In this document: positions 1-10,107 of the stretch, one piece after another
Layout of the letters: the number at the start of each line of letters is the position of its first letter
Position numbering within the stretch: position 1 is the stretch's first letter
Assembly: GCA_015478945.1 (NCBI GenBank)
Contig: JABUQX010100313.1
Span: forward strand, 1 to 12,500
Direction of reading: 5' to 3'
Source of the DNA: Trachelipus rathkii
Lineage: Eukaryota > Arthropoda > Malacostraca > Isopoda > Trachelipodidae
Length of the DNA stretch: 12,500 nt
Position numbers and translations under genes: made by a program
Notes under the pieces: model-generated
Seen by the model: the letters and a program-made list of their open reading frames with translations, nothing else
What the model was told of the DNA's origin: nothing
Databases searched by the model: none

Positions 1-560
1 AGAGAATTAAAGAGAAGGGGTAGGTGAAATTTTATTATGTTAGGAATACCGAATCAAATATGAATGATTCGTACTCTTGGAGTCAACCGCTTATAACGCG
101 GAAGAAGATTTTAAGCACACATCTATACATCGAAGTTTAGGAGATTAGATGATTTACTCGGCTGCAACTAATGGAGGATATTAATTCTTACTAGCACACT
201 TCGCATCCTTTCACTGAAATTATTATTAATATATATATATATATTATATATATTTATATATATATATATCTATATATCTAATTTAATGAATTACTTTTAA
301 TCTTAAAAATATATGACTAGATGTATATATTATTAATTTAAAAAATATATTTGAATAATAATATTATGAATATAATTATTATATATATATATTACTATAT
401 AATATCTGTGATGCTTTATTTTAGTAGATAATAAGACGAAGTTAGTTATGTCGTAAAATAGTTTTCCTTAAAGATCATTTTGTTTATTTTGACTATATTT
501 TGACCAACCAATAGATAAAGATTCTATTTAAACAATTACACTGTTATAAGGCAAGGGAAT
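1..560. other. Non-coding AT-rich DNA
   Basis: No coding signal is seen. Bases 1-220 are mixed sequence and hold a small hairpin (GAATCA at 52-57 pairing with TGATTC at 65-70). A (TA)n array follows, then AT-rich DNA to about 405 and ordinary sequence to about 560. Any reading frame here is short and unrelated to a family I recognise. Confidence 0.6.
221..280. repeat. (TA)n microsatellite
   Basis: Imperfect TA dinucleotide array with TAT/CTA interruptions. It is the first of several such arrays in the window, and AT-rich sequence with shorter TA runs continues to about 405. Confidence 0.85.
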
Positions 561-589
561 AAATTACTTCCTGACTAGTTATATGTGAG

Positions 590-2190
590 GATGATTGTAT
601 CAACAGGAAAAAATATGATTGTAATAAAATACCACCATCGCATAATAGATTTGGAAGATATAGGAATGTTCCTCTCACTTACAGGTCTAGGTGACCCTTT
701 CAGGTGGATAAGCATGATAATGTATATGATTGAAAAGACATCAGGATTGGTGAAATAAATGGAAATATGATAAATTATAATAGATATATTATATTTATTG
801 AAGAGACAATAAGCATAAATTAGTAATTGATATTTTATAATGTAGAGTATTTGACATATAATGATGACGTTTGATAGGATTATTAATAGGAAGGCATTAT
901 GCTGCGTGTTATATATCATAATTATCGCGTCTTATGTAGTTAGTAGGTCTTTCTGATGTAAATAAAAGTATGTATGACGATAGTGAATTTAGCGGTTGTA
1001 ATAGAATAATTGGATGTTGAATAGTAGATTTGAGTTTAATGCAGTTATAATTAGCGATTAGCCTAGTGAAGTTTAGCTAGGATGTATCTGTTATACTCCT
1101 TTGTGTATATTCTATAATTTGCTTTTGAATGGGATTATATTGAATAAGTACCTAGAAGGTTGTGGGAAGTAGCTGTGGAAATTGTGTTATGATATATGAA
1201 TAGAATATTGGAAGAGAGTGGTAGAGTGACTGCTATCAGTTATGTATAAAAAATTCGGATGCATGGTTATATTAGTTTAGTCTCATAAATCTATTGAAGA
1301 TGAAGTTGAGATGATTAGGTAGAGGTTAAATTAATATTGGACAGGGTTGTGTAAGAGGTAAGGGGTTTATTGAAAGTAAAACGTAATTAAATGAGGTTAA
1401 GCGATTATGGTGCGCGTGGATACGTCCAGTCCTTCGGTGAGTATTTATATAGGTAATAGATGAGTAGTACAATTTTGTAATACAAGTGTCTGAAGTTGTA
1501 AATCTTATAGTAATGTATGTCTGGATATGAAATTAAAGGTAAAGGAATGATATATGAAGATTTGGTTAGGTAATAGTGTATAGTTTTCGCATAATGGCTG
1601 CTAATTAATAATATGAACGTTTTATGTACTGTATAAAAGTGACTATAGTTGCTTTGAGTGAGGACTAATATGTAATGTGTCTTTAACATATGAGTATATT
1701 AGGTAATTAGTATAGTATACCAGTGTACTTAATGTATAAGTAGTAGTATAACTATGTTCTGGAATAAAAAGATATAATAGTCTTGAAAGTACATAGAGTG
1801 CTTTCAATAATGGAACAATCTAGGGGCGCTGGTTAAGGTGTGAGAAATAGATATATGATAATACGAGGTAAATGTAACTGCAATTATATTTATAAATATA
1901 TACGTATAGTATTGTAGAAAGTATGATTTCTGTCGCTCGTAATATTTGTGCATAGAAGGTAATGTAAATATTGATAAGATAAGATATGAAAGTAGGTAGT
2001 TGAGATGGTATTTGTGACATAATTGATAGGATATGATAATGAATAGCTTTCAGTTGGATTAATCGGTTAATGTATAAGGTGTGGGTGAGGTGTGAGTTTT
2101 TTGGGCAGAGACGAGAAGAAAGGATTGGTATAATAATGTGTATGGCTAGAGGAGTATCTTTTGTGAGAGGGTGTGTATGGTTGTGAACCC
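590..2190 (+). pseudogene. Decayed RTE-type non-LTR retrotransposon, RT half
   Basis: This is a relic of the reverse-transcriptase and C-terminal part of an RTE-like LINE protein. It was read by comparing each frame with the decapod 'craniofacial development protein 2-like' family from memory. Pieces appear in family order but in changing frames: TFDRIINRKALC at 867-902 (RT motif A region, family AYDRVNREALW); KSMY at 964-975; SEV*LGCI...TPL at 1065-1103 (motif B, family SGVRQGCIMSP); REW* at 1213-1224; QVSEVVNLI at 1483-1509 (family HVSEFKYLG); PVYLMYK at 1720-1740 (family PVLMYG); Q*WNNLGALV at 1805-1834; FVRGCVWL* at 2160-2186 (family FVRGNAWGVA). The catalytic YADD block, expected near 1225-1260, is not intact. 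Many stops and indels make it dead. Homology is convincing from about 855 and weak from 590 to 855; the endonuclease half is absent. The C-poor composition of this strand fits the G-rich coding strand of the family. Confidence 0.75.
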
Positions 2191-3176
2191 ATCTTGGAAC
2201 CAAGTGAACGACACTAAGCTTGGACGAGTACGAATACAGTGACGTGAGTATCCGTCGAGTTCTATTGAGACCGCTTAGGTAGTATGAATTATTTTCTGAT
2301 CATGAGCGAGTACGTCTCTCTCTTTTACTTAGCTCATATATTATAAGGTGGTATAAAGGGGGGTGATTAGAGCTGGGTACTATTTTTATCTTAGCTTGAC
2401 GTTATTATTTATATCGACATAGAGTACGTACTATTTTAATAATGTTAGTATAATATAATGATTTAAGTCTGTGTTTAGTATAATTATATACTAGTAATTG
2501 AATTTGGTACGAAAGTGAATATTAAACTAATAAGAGATACTCCTTATTATAATAACTAACTGAAATGCGTAACTAAATTTTGTTTTTCCTCCAAAATACT
2601 TCTTGATTTTAGTATATATATACTTACATTACTCTAAGTAGCTCTGAACACATTTTATTTTACAGAAAAATCTTATTTTATTTCTTGCCTTTTTCAATTT
2701 TATCTTATAATAAAATAATAAGCTTTACGGTGCTGCTTAATACTAAATATATTACCTATGAACTACACCTCCCTCCCAAAAAAAAAAAGTATGTTCGACC
2801 GTGATATAAATATATATATTACGATACACCTAGGCTTAAGGATGGACATGGTTTGTCTATATAAATAACATTCTAGACTCCATTTAGAAGTTTCTATGAG
2901 AAGAAAATATTTATCTTAAACTGAAGCCAAATATTTTACTAGTTTACTGATACAAATCATCCTGTCGATATATATATATTGTCCATATCACTTTTTGGCT
3001 CATTTTTTATACAAGATGAAAAAAAAGAATATTTTTAGTTGTGTGACAACTATAATGTAACAGCAATCCATCGACGGCTATACATTTTTAGGTACTCATG
3101 ATTTGACGGATACGCACAAGACGAGTGGACGTTAGTCTCAAAGAAATTCTTTTATATTTCGTGGGTGGGTGTGACC
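2191..3176. other. Non-coding; 3' flank of the RTE relic, then unique DNA
   Basis: No gene is seen. The first ~90 bases may be the 3' UTR of the RTE relic; they start with a CTTGG/CCAAG hairpin (2193-2197 with 2200-2204). The end of the element is not definable by eye, because no clear tail repeat or target duplication is visible. Further on are a G6 run near 2360 and a pyrimidine stretch leading into an A11 tract at 2778-2788. The rest is unique AT-rich sequence. Confidence 0.5.
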
Positions 3177-3610
3177 ATAATAAATAATAGATTATATCTA
3201 TTATAATTATAATATAATAATAATAATAATAATAATTAAAAATAAAATAAATAATTAAATTATATAAATTATTAAATATATATATAAATTAAATTATTAA
3301 TAATAATAATAATTTATATAAATTATATATATATAAATAATAATAATCATAATAATATAAAATAATAATAATACATATAATAATACAAATAATAATAATA
3401 TAATAAATAATAATATATAATTATATATAAAATAATAATAATAATATAATATTATATTAATAATAATAAATAAATTAAATCTCAATTTTCAATTACTATA
3501 ATATATAATTAATAATAATTATATTAATAATAATATATATTAATATATATAATAATTAAATATATAATATATTAATATAATATTGAACAATACATAATGT
3601 AATATTTAAT
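3177..3610. repeat. (TAA)n/(TA)n degenerate array
   Basis: About 430 bases made almost only of TAA and TA units, including seven perfect TAA units at 3215-3235. A 7-bp inverted repeat (TAATAGA at 3185-3191 with TCTATTA at 3197-3203) lies at the left edge. The long minus-strand reading frame across part of it encodes only Ile/Tyr/Leu/Asn-rich low-complexity sequence and is not a gene. Confidence 0.9.
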
Positions 3611-5300
3611 AATAATAAATTTAGAGAAATGATATAAATATCTCTAAAATTTACTATAGAATAAAAATATGGGAATATAATAATATTAATTGATAAATAA
3701 TTGGAAATCGAAAATTAAAGAATTTACAGCTGGTAACATTAGATTGGTAAAATTATTCTCTCCTCAATTCTAAAAATTCGATCTAGTAAATAGAAGAGAA
3801 TATACGATTATTTTTATTCACATCTGTTGATCTTACTCGGACAATTCTCAGATAGAGGTGATAATATCATATTATATATAACATCGTGGGATCTTTTTAT
3901 TAATTTTATAAGAATAAGATAGATACATTTATAATTAATTTTTAGATCGTTATATTATGTAAATTAGAGTAGAGGCACTCGGCCTACCGTGCCGCATCCT
4001 GGGATGGCTGCGGAGTTTAGATCCTGTAGTTATCTTATGATATGAGCTAGGTAAGAATATTATCTAGAATAGGTTCCTCTTCTTAGTAAATAGGCGCATT
4101 GTCATTAGATTAGTTGTATGAATATTTTTCAATAAAAGATAAAGATAAAATATTAATAATAAAAAAGAAATTTCCTTTTTTTACCTTTTTATTTCCTTAT
4201 CAAATTATATTAAAATTATATACTTTAAAATTAAGTTCTAATATAATTATATCTTTAGTAAAAATCAACTTTAAACTTAGGTCTTTTTAATTTTAAGTTT
4301 ATATTAATTATTAATTTAATTTACTTTTTTCATATTCATTTCATTTCATTTATCATTTTTAAGCTTCATCATCTCAGTGTGCATACTTTAAGGAGAGACA
4401 ATAAAGCAACAAAAGAGATATAATTTTAAATATTATATTTATGTTTATTTATATTTCATAATATAAAACTTTTAAAGTATATAGAAATATATAGATTAAA
4501 TATTATAAAGTTAATGTCTATGTTATAAATTTCTAGTATGAATATAGAGTTTTGATTCTATTTGTAAGCACATGCTCTCATCGGCTGTACTGCTATTCTG
4601 AGACAGATTCAGTTAGATGTGAAAGAAGGTTATCTTATATTAGGCACAGTACGCTGTCGTTGATCAATTCTGCCAGTTAAGCCGTTATTATATGTTGTAA
4701 TTAGTCCATAACTAAATTATAATATAATTAGATACAGTACTATGACTTATTGTGTGAGCGAAATAAGTTATAAATCTCCGAGTTATTAGTAATGAGTCTC
4801 GGTGTGTTCACTATGCGCAATAAGACCTCTATGTGTTCTAGTATATTTAGAGTATGTTATTGAATCATATATCGTTAGTTCCTCTTTTTACATGTCGCGT
4901 TGTATTTTCATAATGTATCTTCTTATATCAGTATTGGATTACTAGATAGAGTGTGTATCCACAGTATTTGCCAAACGACCATATAGCTATATTGGCTGTA
5001 TTACCGACATTCAATTAAGGGATACTATTATCAATAGGACATGTACGAGACACATGGTAGGCGCTTTACGGGATCCGGTGTTCTAGTATGATGCTTTATA
5101 TGTCTTGTGTGTTTTGTTGCTACTATTATGTAGAATAAATGTATACGGTCAATGTGACAAGACACATAAATTGATTATGTGAACACTAGTGCTTTGAAAT
5201 TGTAGATGACAATGCAAGGTGCTAATAATAATAAGAATTCTACTCTACTACTTCCTCGGCTGTATGCTCTAAATATAACTGATTTTACATTTGTAGAGTT
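3611..5300. other. Non-coding AT-rich intergenic DNA
   Basis: No coding or RNA gene is recognised. Visible structure includes a hairpin with 8-bp arms (TTTAGAGA at 3620-3627, TCTCTAAA at 3641-3648), the GC-rich double hairpin at 3974-4013, a short inverted repeat (CCGAG at 4778-4782, CTCGG at 4798-4802) and an 8-bp inverted repeat (TGTCTTGT at 5101-5108, ACAAGACA at 5157-5164). From about 4555 to 5210 the composition is less AT-biased, which may mark an old unrecognisable element. Confidence 0.5.
3974..4013. other. GC-rich pair of abutting hairpins
   Basis: GGCAC at 3974-3978 pairs with GTGCC at 3989-3993, and CCGCA at 3992-3996 pairs with TGCGG at 4009-4013. Inside the second, CATCC/GGATG can pair as an alternative. 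This is a GC-rich islet in very AT-rich surroundings. It resembles no RNA family I know. Confidence 0.4.
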
Positions 5301-5320
5301 CTCTCGCTCTGCACACCACA

Positions 5321-5368
5321 TCTCTCTCTTCTCTCTCTCTCTCTTCGTCTCTTCTCTCTCTCTCTCTT
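5321..5368. repeat. (CT)n microsatellite
   Basis: CT dinucleotide tract with TTC and CGT interruptions. It gives the Ser/Leu-rich part of a 78-codon open frame at 5206-5442, which I do not accept as a gene because the tract makes up much of it and no family is recognisable. Confidence 0.9.
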
Positions 5369-5375
5369 ACACATC

Positions 5376-7708
5376 ACTTCCACACTCGTTACTATATCTA
5401 CTCTCTTACTTACATCTCGACTGTTATACAGCCAAATATTAGATTATTTCGCTAAAATGTATTATTTCGATAACATAATATCAAATTAGCTGATATTAAA
5501 TTCCTATTATTTATCTACCTATTTTAAACCTAGTTTTATTATTACGATTCATCATCTAATGGTATTTATTTTAATAGCAAAATAATACAATATCCTGTTT
5601 TTAGTCAGTTTACTCTATTCGATTATAAGCACGTATCTGACTCACTACTACCAACATAATAACTACATCTAACACACACACACTCGCTGATATACTAAAT
5701 CCGTCACACATACACATACGCTCGACTATTCAAACATTTAATAATATCAGAGTATTAAATTTAATAAAGGTTAAATAAGTGAGTTTATAATGTAATTATC
5801 CTTAAAATAATGAAGTAACGCTTATGTGGGTTGTGCTATGTTTATGTTGTTATAACTACATTGTAACAACAAATAATTTAAACTCAACAACTTAATTTAA
5901 AGAGGTACTCTATTCCTAGGGGTGTTTAATAAAAGTGATTACTATTATAATAAAGATAATCTCTTAAATATAAGAAGTTCTTAATCTATATTTTTTGGTC
6001 ACGACACCAAATCAAATACAAAATCAGATTAAGCTTATGTTGGGACACTATAAATACTCAACTCAAAGACGATCACCTATTTACTATATAGACCAAAAGT
6101 CAAAAAAGACGAATCAATATTGTCGACAAACTATGATATATATATATATAATATTACTAGTATAGTATCAATCTTTAACATAATAATCATAAGAGATTAG
6201 ATTCGGGACTAAAAATAGTACCAGATTATGATCAATGATTCAGTGTAGTGACGTATACTCAAATACAGACATGACGTTACACTTAGTTACATACTTACCA
6301 AAGATAACAGATTGATTATAATCATTATTCGTCAATACTCAAAAGATCATTTTTTATTGTTCATATAATTTATTATTTTGATATATTATCGATGTTTTTT
6401 TTTTACCTTATTTATTCAATTTATTAATCATTTTCTCTTTTCATCTATATTATGTTTATTATTATTTAATATTATTATTTAATATATGACTAATTATTAA
6501 AGATCCTAGAAAGTTTATATATTATTATTATGTGATAATTTTTATTTTTTTTTTAAAAAGTATATGATTTATAATTATTATTTTTATATTCTCTCTTTGT
6601 TGTTTTAATTTTACAAGATCACAAATATTTAATAACAGCTTAGAATAATTTAAAACACAATTAGAATTCTCATTTTGTGAAGATTTGAGTTGATATATCA
6701 TTTCTCGTATGATTATGTTTTTCGTGTGCTGATCACTATATTAACCTGTTAAGTAATCTTAAAATGATTGCGAAATTAACTAAACTTAGTGTTTACTTCT
6801 CATTTACATAATACTAATTATGAGCGTTTAAGACGTTCTATCAGATTATATGAATAATTAACAGAGTCGTTAATATAACTCGTCTGCGTTCTAACGCTCT
6901 GTCAAAGCTAATTAAGCACTAACTCATAGACACTAATGCACATTACAGAGTGCTATTTAGACACTAATATATTCATACTTATTCGGCCTCAGCACGAGAA
7001 TATATAGGCTATTTGCAAATAATATCGCTAGCGTCTTTATATATTATTATAGCACTCGAGAAGTATGATAAACAATGTATTTACTTTATATTTATCTAAT
7101 ATAACTATAGCGTGTATACGAGGCTCATCTAGAAATAAGTCGCCGCTTTTTATAAAAACGTGAGCGAATAAGGTGTATAAAGCGTTTTAGAAGTAAATGA
7201 TCGTACTTTTCATTTATAAACATTTACACCTAATTTTATTCGATATATAATTACGATAAGATCAATATTACAATTTTCTTCTATTTAATATTAATTTTTA
7301 ATTTATTACGTCAGTTATCATATAATGATTACGATATATGTAGATTGTTAATTAATAAAACAACGATTTTTTAATATTTATTACTATTCATATATTAACC
7401 AATTAATTATATTTAAATCTCTAGATATAGTTATATTACACCATATTCTAGTAAATGTTCCAATAACAATAATATGATAAATTCAAATTTCATTTTAATA
7501 TTTTTGAAACTTCAATATATATAATATTTATTTACTACATTTAATAATTTTATGAAAACATTCTCTAATTACCGGTAATTAATATAATTAAATATATCAA
7601 ATATTATTTTTTCTCTCAATTTATTATTTATTTATTAATACATATATCAGAGAATTATGCGTTTTAATCTCGATTTTTATCATCTTTTCAATTAGATTGA
7701 CTTTTTAA

Positions 7709-7710
<2 letters not shown>
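5376..7710. other. Non-coding AT-rich intergenic DNA
   Basis: No gene is recognised. A CA-rich, G-poor stretch lies near 5640-5730 and a short (TA)n run near 6134-6154. Competing inverted repeats lie at 7155-7242, and a perfect 16-bp palindrome centred on ACCGGT lies at 7566-7581. The remainder is AT-rich without strand bias. Confidence 0.5.
7155..7242. repeat. Overlapping inverted repeats
   Basis: AAAACG at 7155-7160 pairs with CGTTTT at 7183-7188. CGAATAAGGTGTA at 7165-7177 pairs, with a 5-base bulge, with 7225-7242. The two stems exclude each other, so either of two folds could form. The function is unknown and this may be the relic of a foldback element. Confidence 0.4.
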
Positions 7711-7740
<30 letters not shown>

Positions 7741-7966
7741 CTATATATATATTATATATATTTTATTAATATATATATATATATAATAATATATATTTAT
7801 AAAATAAATATATAATTTTTTAAATTTTAAAATCTAATTATATATATTAATTAATATAATTTATTTGATATTATAATAATATATATATATATTATATATA
7901 AATATATATACTATAATTATTTATATAGTAATTTTATTTTTTACTTAATTATATATATATTTATAT

Positions 7967-7997
<31 letters not shown>

Positions 7998-8054
7998 CAT
8001 ATATTATATATATATCTATATTAAGTAATATATTAATATATATAATACATATAT

Positions 8055-8090
<36 letters not shown>

Positions 8091-8677
8091 ATATATATAT
8101 ATATATTATAATAATATTAACTATATATATATATACTATATATTAATTATAATATATAATTATATATATATATTATATATAATATATATATATATTATAT
8201 ATTAATTTATATATTATTATATATTATATTCTTATATATTTATAAGTTAATATAATATATATATACTATATTCTATTATATATTATAGTATTTATATATA
8301 TTACTTATAAATTATTATATATATTAATAATATATTATATATATATTTTATATAACTATATTAAATAATATTATAAATAATATAATAATTAATATATATT
8401 AATAAATATATATATTTATTATATATATAATATTCTATAAAGTATATATAATCTATATATATATAATTCTTATAATATTTATATAATTATATATATTAAT
8501 ATATATTAATTATATATATAATATATATATATATATATTATATCTATATTTATATATTATATACTATATATATTTATAGTACTATAATATATTATATACT
8601 ATATATATATTATATATAATATATTAAAATTAATTATATATATAATTTATATATATATTAATAATATAATAATATTA

Positions 8678-8710
<33 letters not shown>

Positions 8711-8828
8711 ATAATTAAATTATATATATATAATATATTATTATATAGTTATATAGTTATATATAGTATTATTAATTAATATTATATATAATATATACTA
8801 TTATATATTAATAATTATTATATTTATA
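7711..8828. repeat. Long (TA)n array
   Basis: Over 1.1 kb made almost wholly of TA and related TAA/TTA units, with only scattered C or G. It is self-complementary throughout, so every part can fold back. No coding content is present. The true length in the genome is uncertain, because such arrays are often misassembled. Confidence 0.95.
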
Positions 8829-9184
8829 GCTAATGATTATATACATGATAAACCACTCACTGTTAGAATCTGTTACATAAAATAACTTAGCAAAAAATAA
8901 ATATAATAAATAATATAAATAAATAAATAAATAATAAATTACATAAAAGATAAATAAATACGTGGTGGTATAAATGAAAAAAGTGATTAAGCAGATAAAC
9001 CATTAAATTACCAAAGCATTTCGGGCAATTTGCACTCAGGTGGGTAAGATACGCGGGACTTAAATAGAGGAAGATAAAACATTGCGGGGAAAATAAAAGA
9101 AGCAATGGAAGTCTCCACAAAAGATGTGGCTGGAAGAAGAGTGAGTACTCTATATATAATACTAGAGTGAGTTACTTGAGTCTC
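8829..9184. other. Non-TA island inside the TA field
   Basis: Mixed-composition island with an (AAAT)n run at its left and, from about 8960 to 9150, complex sequence with better base balance. The minus strand has a 77-codon open frame (8887-9120), but its C-terminal part is translated microsatellite and the rest matches no family I know. The right edge has a palindromic GAGTACTC at 9143-9150 and a diverged repeat of AGAGTGAGT (9138 and 9174). It is probably a piece of a dispersed repeat, which I infer from its setting only. Confidence 0.45.
8889..8940. repeat. (AAAT)n microsatellite
   Basis: A-rich tetranucleotide tract, cleanest as AAAT units at 8916-8938. On the minus strand it encodes the Phe/Ile/Leu-rich tail of a spurious open frame. 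Confidence 0.8.
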
Positions 9185-9396
9185 CTATATATATTATTAA
9201 TTATATTTAATACTTATTATATATATATATATAAATATATATAAAAATTATATTATAGTACTATTATATCTATATATATATATCTATATAGTATATATTA
9301 TATAATATACTTATATAATATATAATATATACTATATATTTACTATATATATATATTATATATCTATATACTTTTATATAATAATATTAATATATA

Positions 9397-9439
<43 letters not shown>
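9185..9439. repeat. (TA)n array
   Basis: TA and TAT/CTA units with occasional C; it continues the TA field to the right of the 8829-9184 island and ends in a clean (TA)n run just before the first C-rich island. Confidence 0.9.
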
Positions 9440-9440
9440 A

Positions 9441-9600
9441 AATCACCTTAACCATACACCTATCTTATCATAATACTACTAACCATATATAATCACCCCA
9501 CCCCACTGTATCACGTATAACCTAACTATAATTACTACACTAATCACTATACTATATCACTAATAACTAATACTAATCCTCCACACCACCCCCTACCTAT
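9441..9600. other. C-rich, nearly G-free island
   Basis: By direct count these 160 bases hold 53 C but only two G (9508 and 9515). The sequence reads like degenerate TA repeat with many T positions replaced by C, ending in CA/CCCC-rich motifs. There is no coding signal. See the matching finding. Confidence 0.8.
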
Positions 9601-9619
9601 ACTCAATAATATACTACTA

Positions 9620-9861
9620 TATATACTATATATAACGTATATATTATAGTTTCTATAATATATATATATAATATATATATATATTAATATTATATATAAT
9701 ATATATAATAGTATTATATATATATAATTATTATATATATATATATATATCAGTATTATATATATATAATTATATATATATATAAATATATATATAATAT
9801 ATATATATATTATATATATATATTATTCTATATATATATTATTTTATATATATATTATAAT
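9620..9861. repeat. (TA)n array
   Basis: TA array with TAA and TTA interruptions and very few C or G. It separates the two C-rich islands. Confidence 0.9.
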
Positions 9862-9998
9862 AGTGATGGATACTATAGATAAGTTTTCACTATCGATAAT
9901 TCGATAGATACAACTACCGCTATCCACACGCTACACCACAACACCCCCACACACCTTACACGCTACACATACACCTAACCACACACATCACAACACAT
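9862..9998. other. Hairpin plus C-rich, G-poor island
   Basis: It begins with a perfect stem-loop (CTATCGA at 9890-9896, loop TAAT, TCGATAG at 9901-9907). Then follows a CA-rich tract: the 90 bases 9911-10000 hold 41 C and three G by direct count. No coding signal is present. Confidence 0.75.
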
Positions 9999-10107
9999 AT
10001 TATATATATATATATAAGTATATATATATATATATAAATATATATAAATATATACTATAATATACTATATATATATATATTATATATATATTATAATATG
10101 TATATAT
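9999..10107. repeat. (TA)n array
   Basis: TA array closing the large TA field before the complex island that starts near 10108. Confidence 0.9.

Noticed and set aside
575..919. Minus-strand 114-codon open frame
   Set aside because: It lies antisense to the decayed RT relic, has Ile/Tyr-rich composition and shows no recognisable domain; the plus strand explains the sequence.
1200..1380. Apparent match to RT motifs that lie upstream of motif A (DWRS- and ILVDRV-like strings)
   Set aside because: It would put motifs out of order. The collinear reading with motif A at 867 and motif B at 1065 is stronger, and this stretch then aligns with the region after motif B.
1935..1990. Resemblance to the KVNAGKSKVM segment of the RT
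   Set aside because: A better collinear match to that segment lies at 1347-1412; this stretch fits the later GHVERMENDRI region of the family.
1405..2203. Minus-strand open frames of 94 and 127 codons
   Set aside because: They are antisense shadows of the C-poor RTE coding strand and resemble no protein family.
3297..3485. Minus-strand 62-codon open frame
   Set aside because: Pure translation of TAA/TA microsatellite into Ile, Tyr and Leu.
5206..5442. Plus-strand 78-codon open frame, signal-peptide-like in places
   Set aside because: Its Ser/Leu-rich hydrophobic part is translated CT microsatellite, with no conserved context.
8887..9120. Minus-strand 77-codon frame that looks like a membrane protein
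   Set aside because: The hydrophobic tail is translated AAAT repeat and the remainder matches nothing known to me; the island is better seen as repeat debris.
7711..10107. Possible CRISPR-like or tandem structured array
   Set aside because: The repetition is simple TA sequence without constant repeats and unique spacers, and the setting is eukaryotic.
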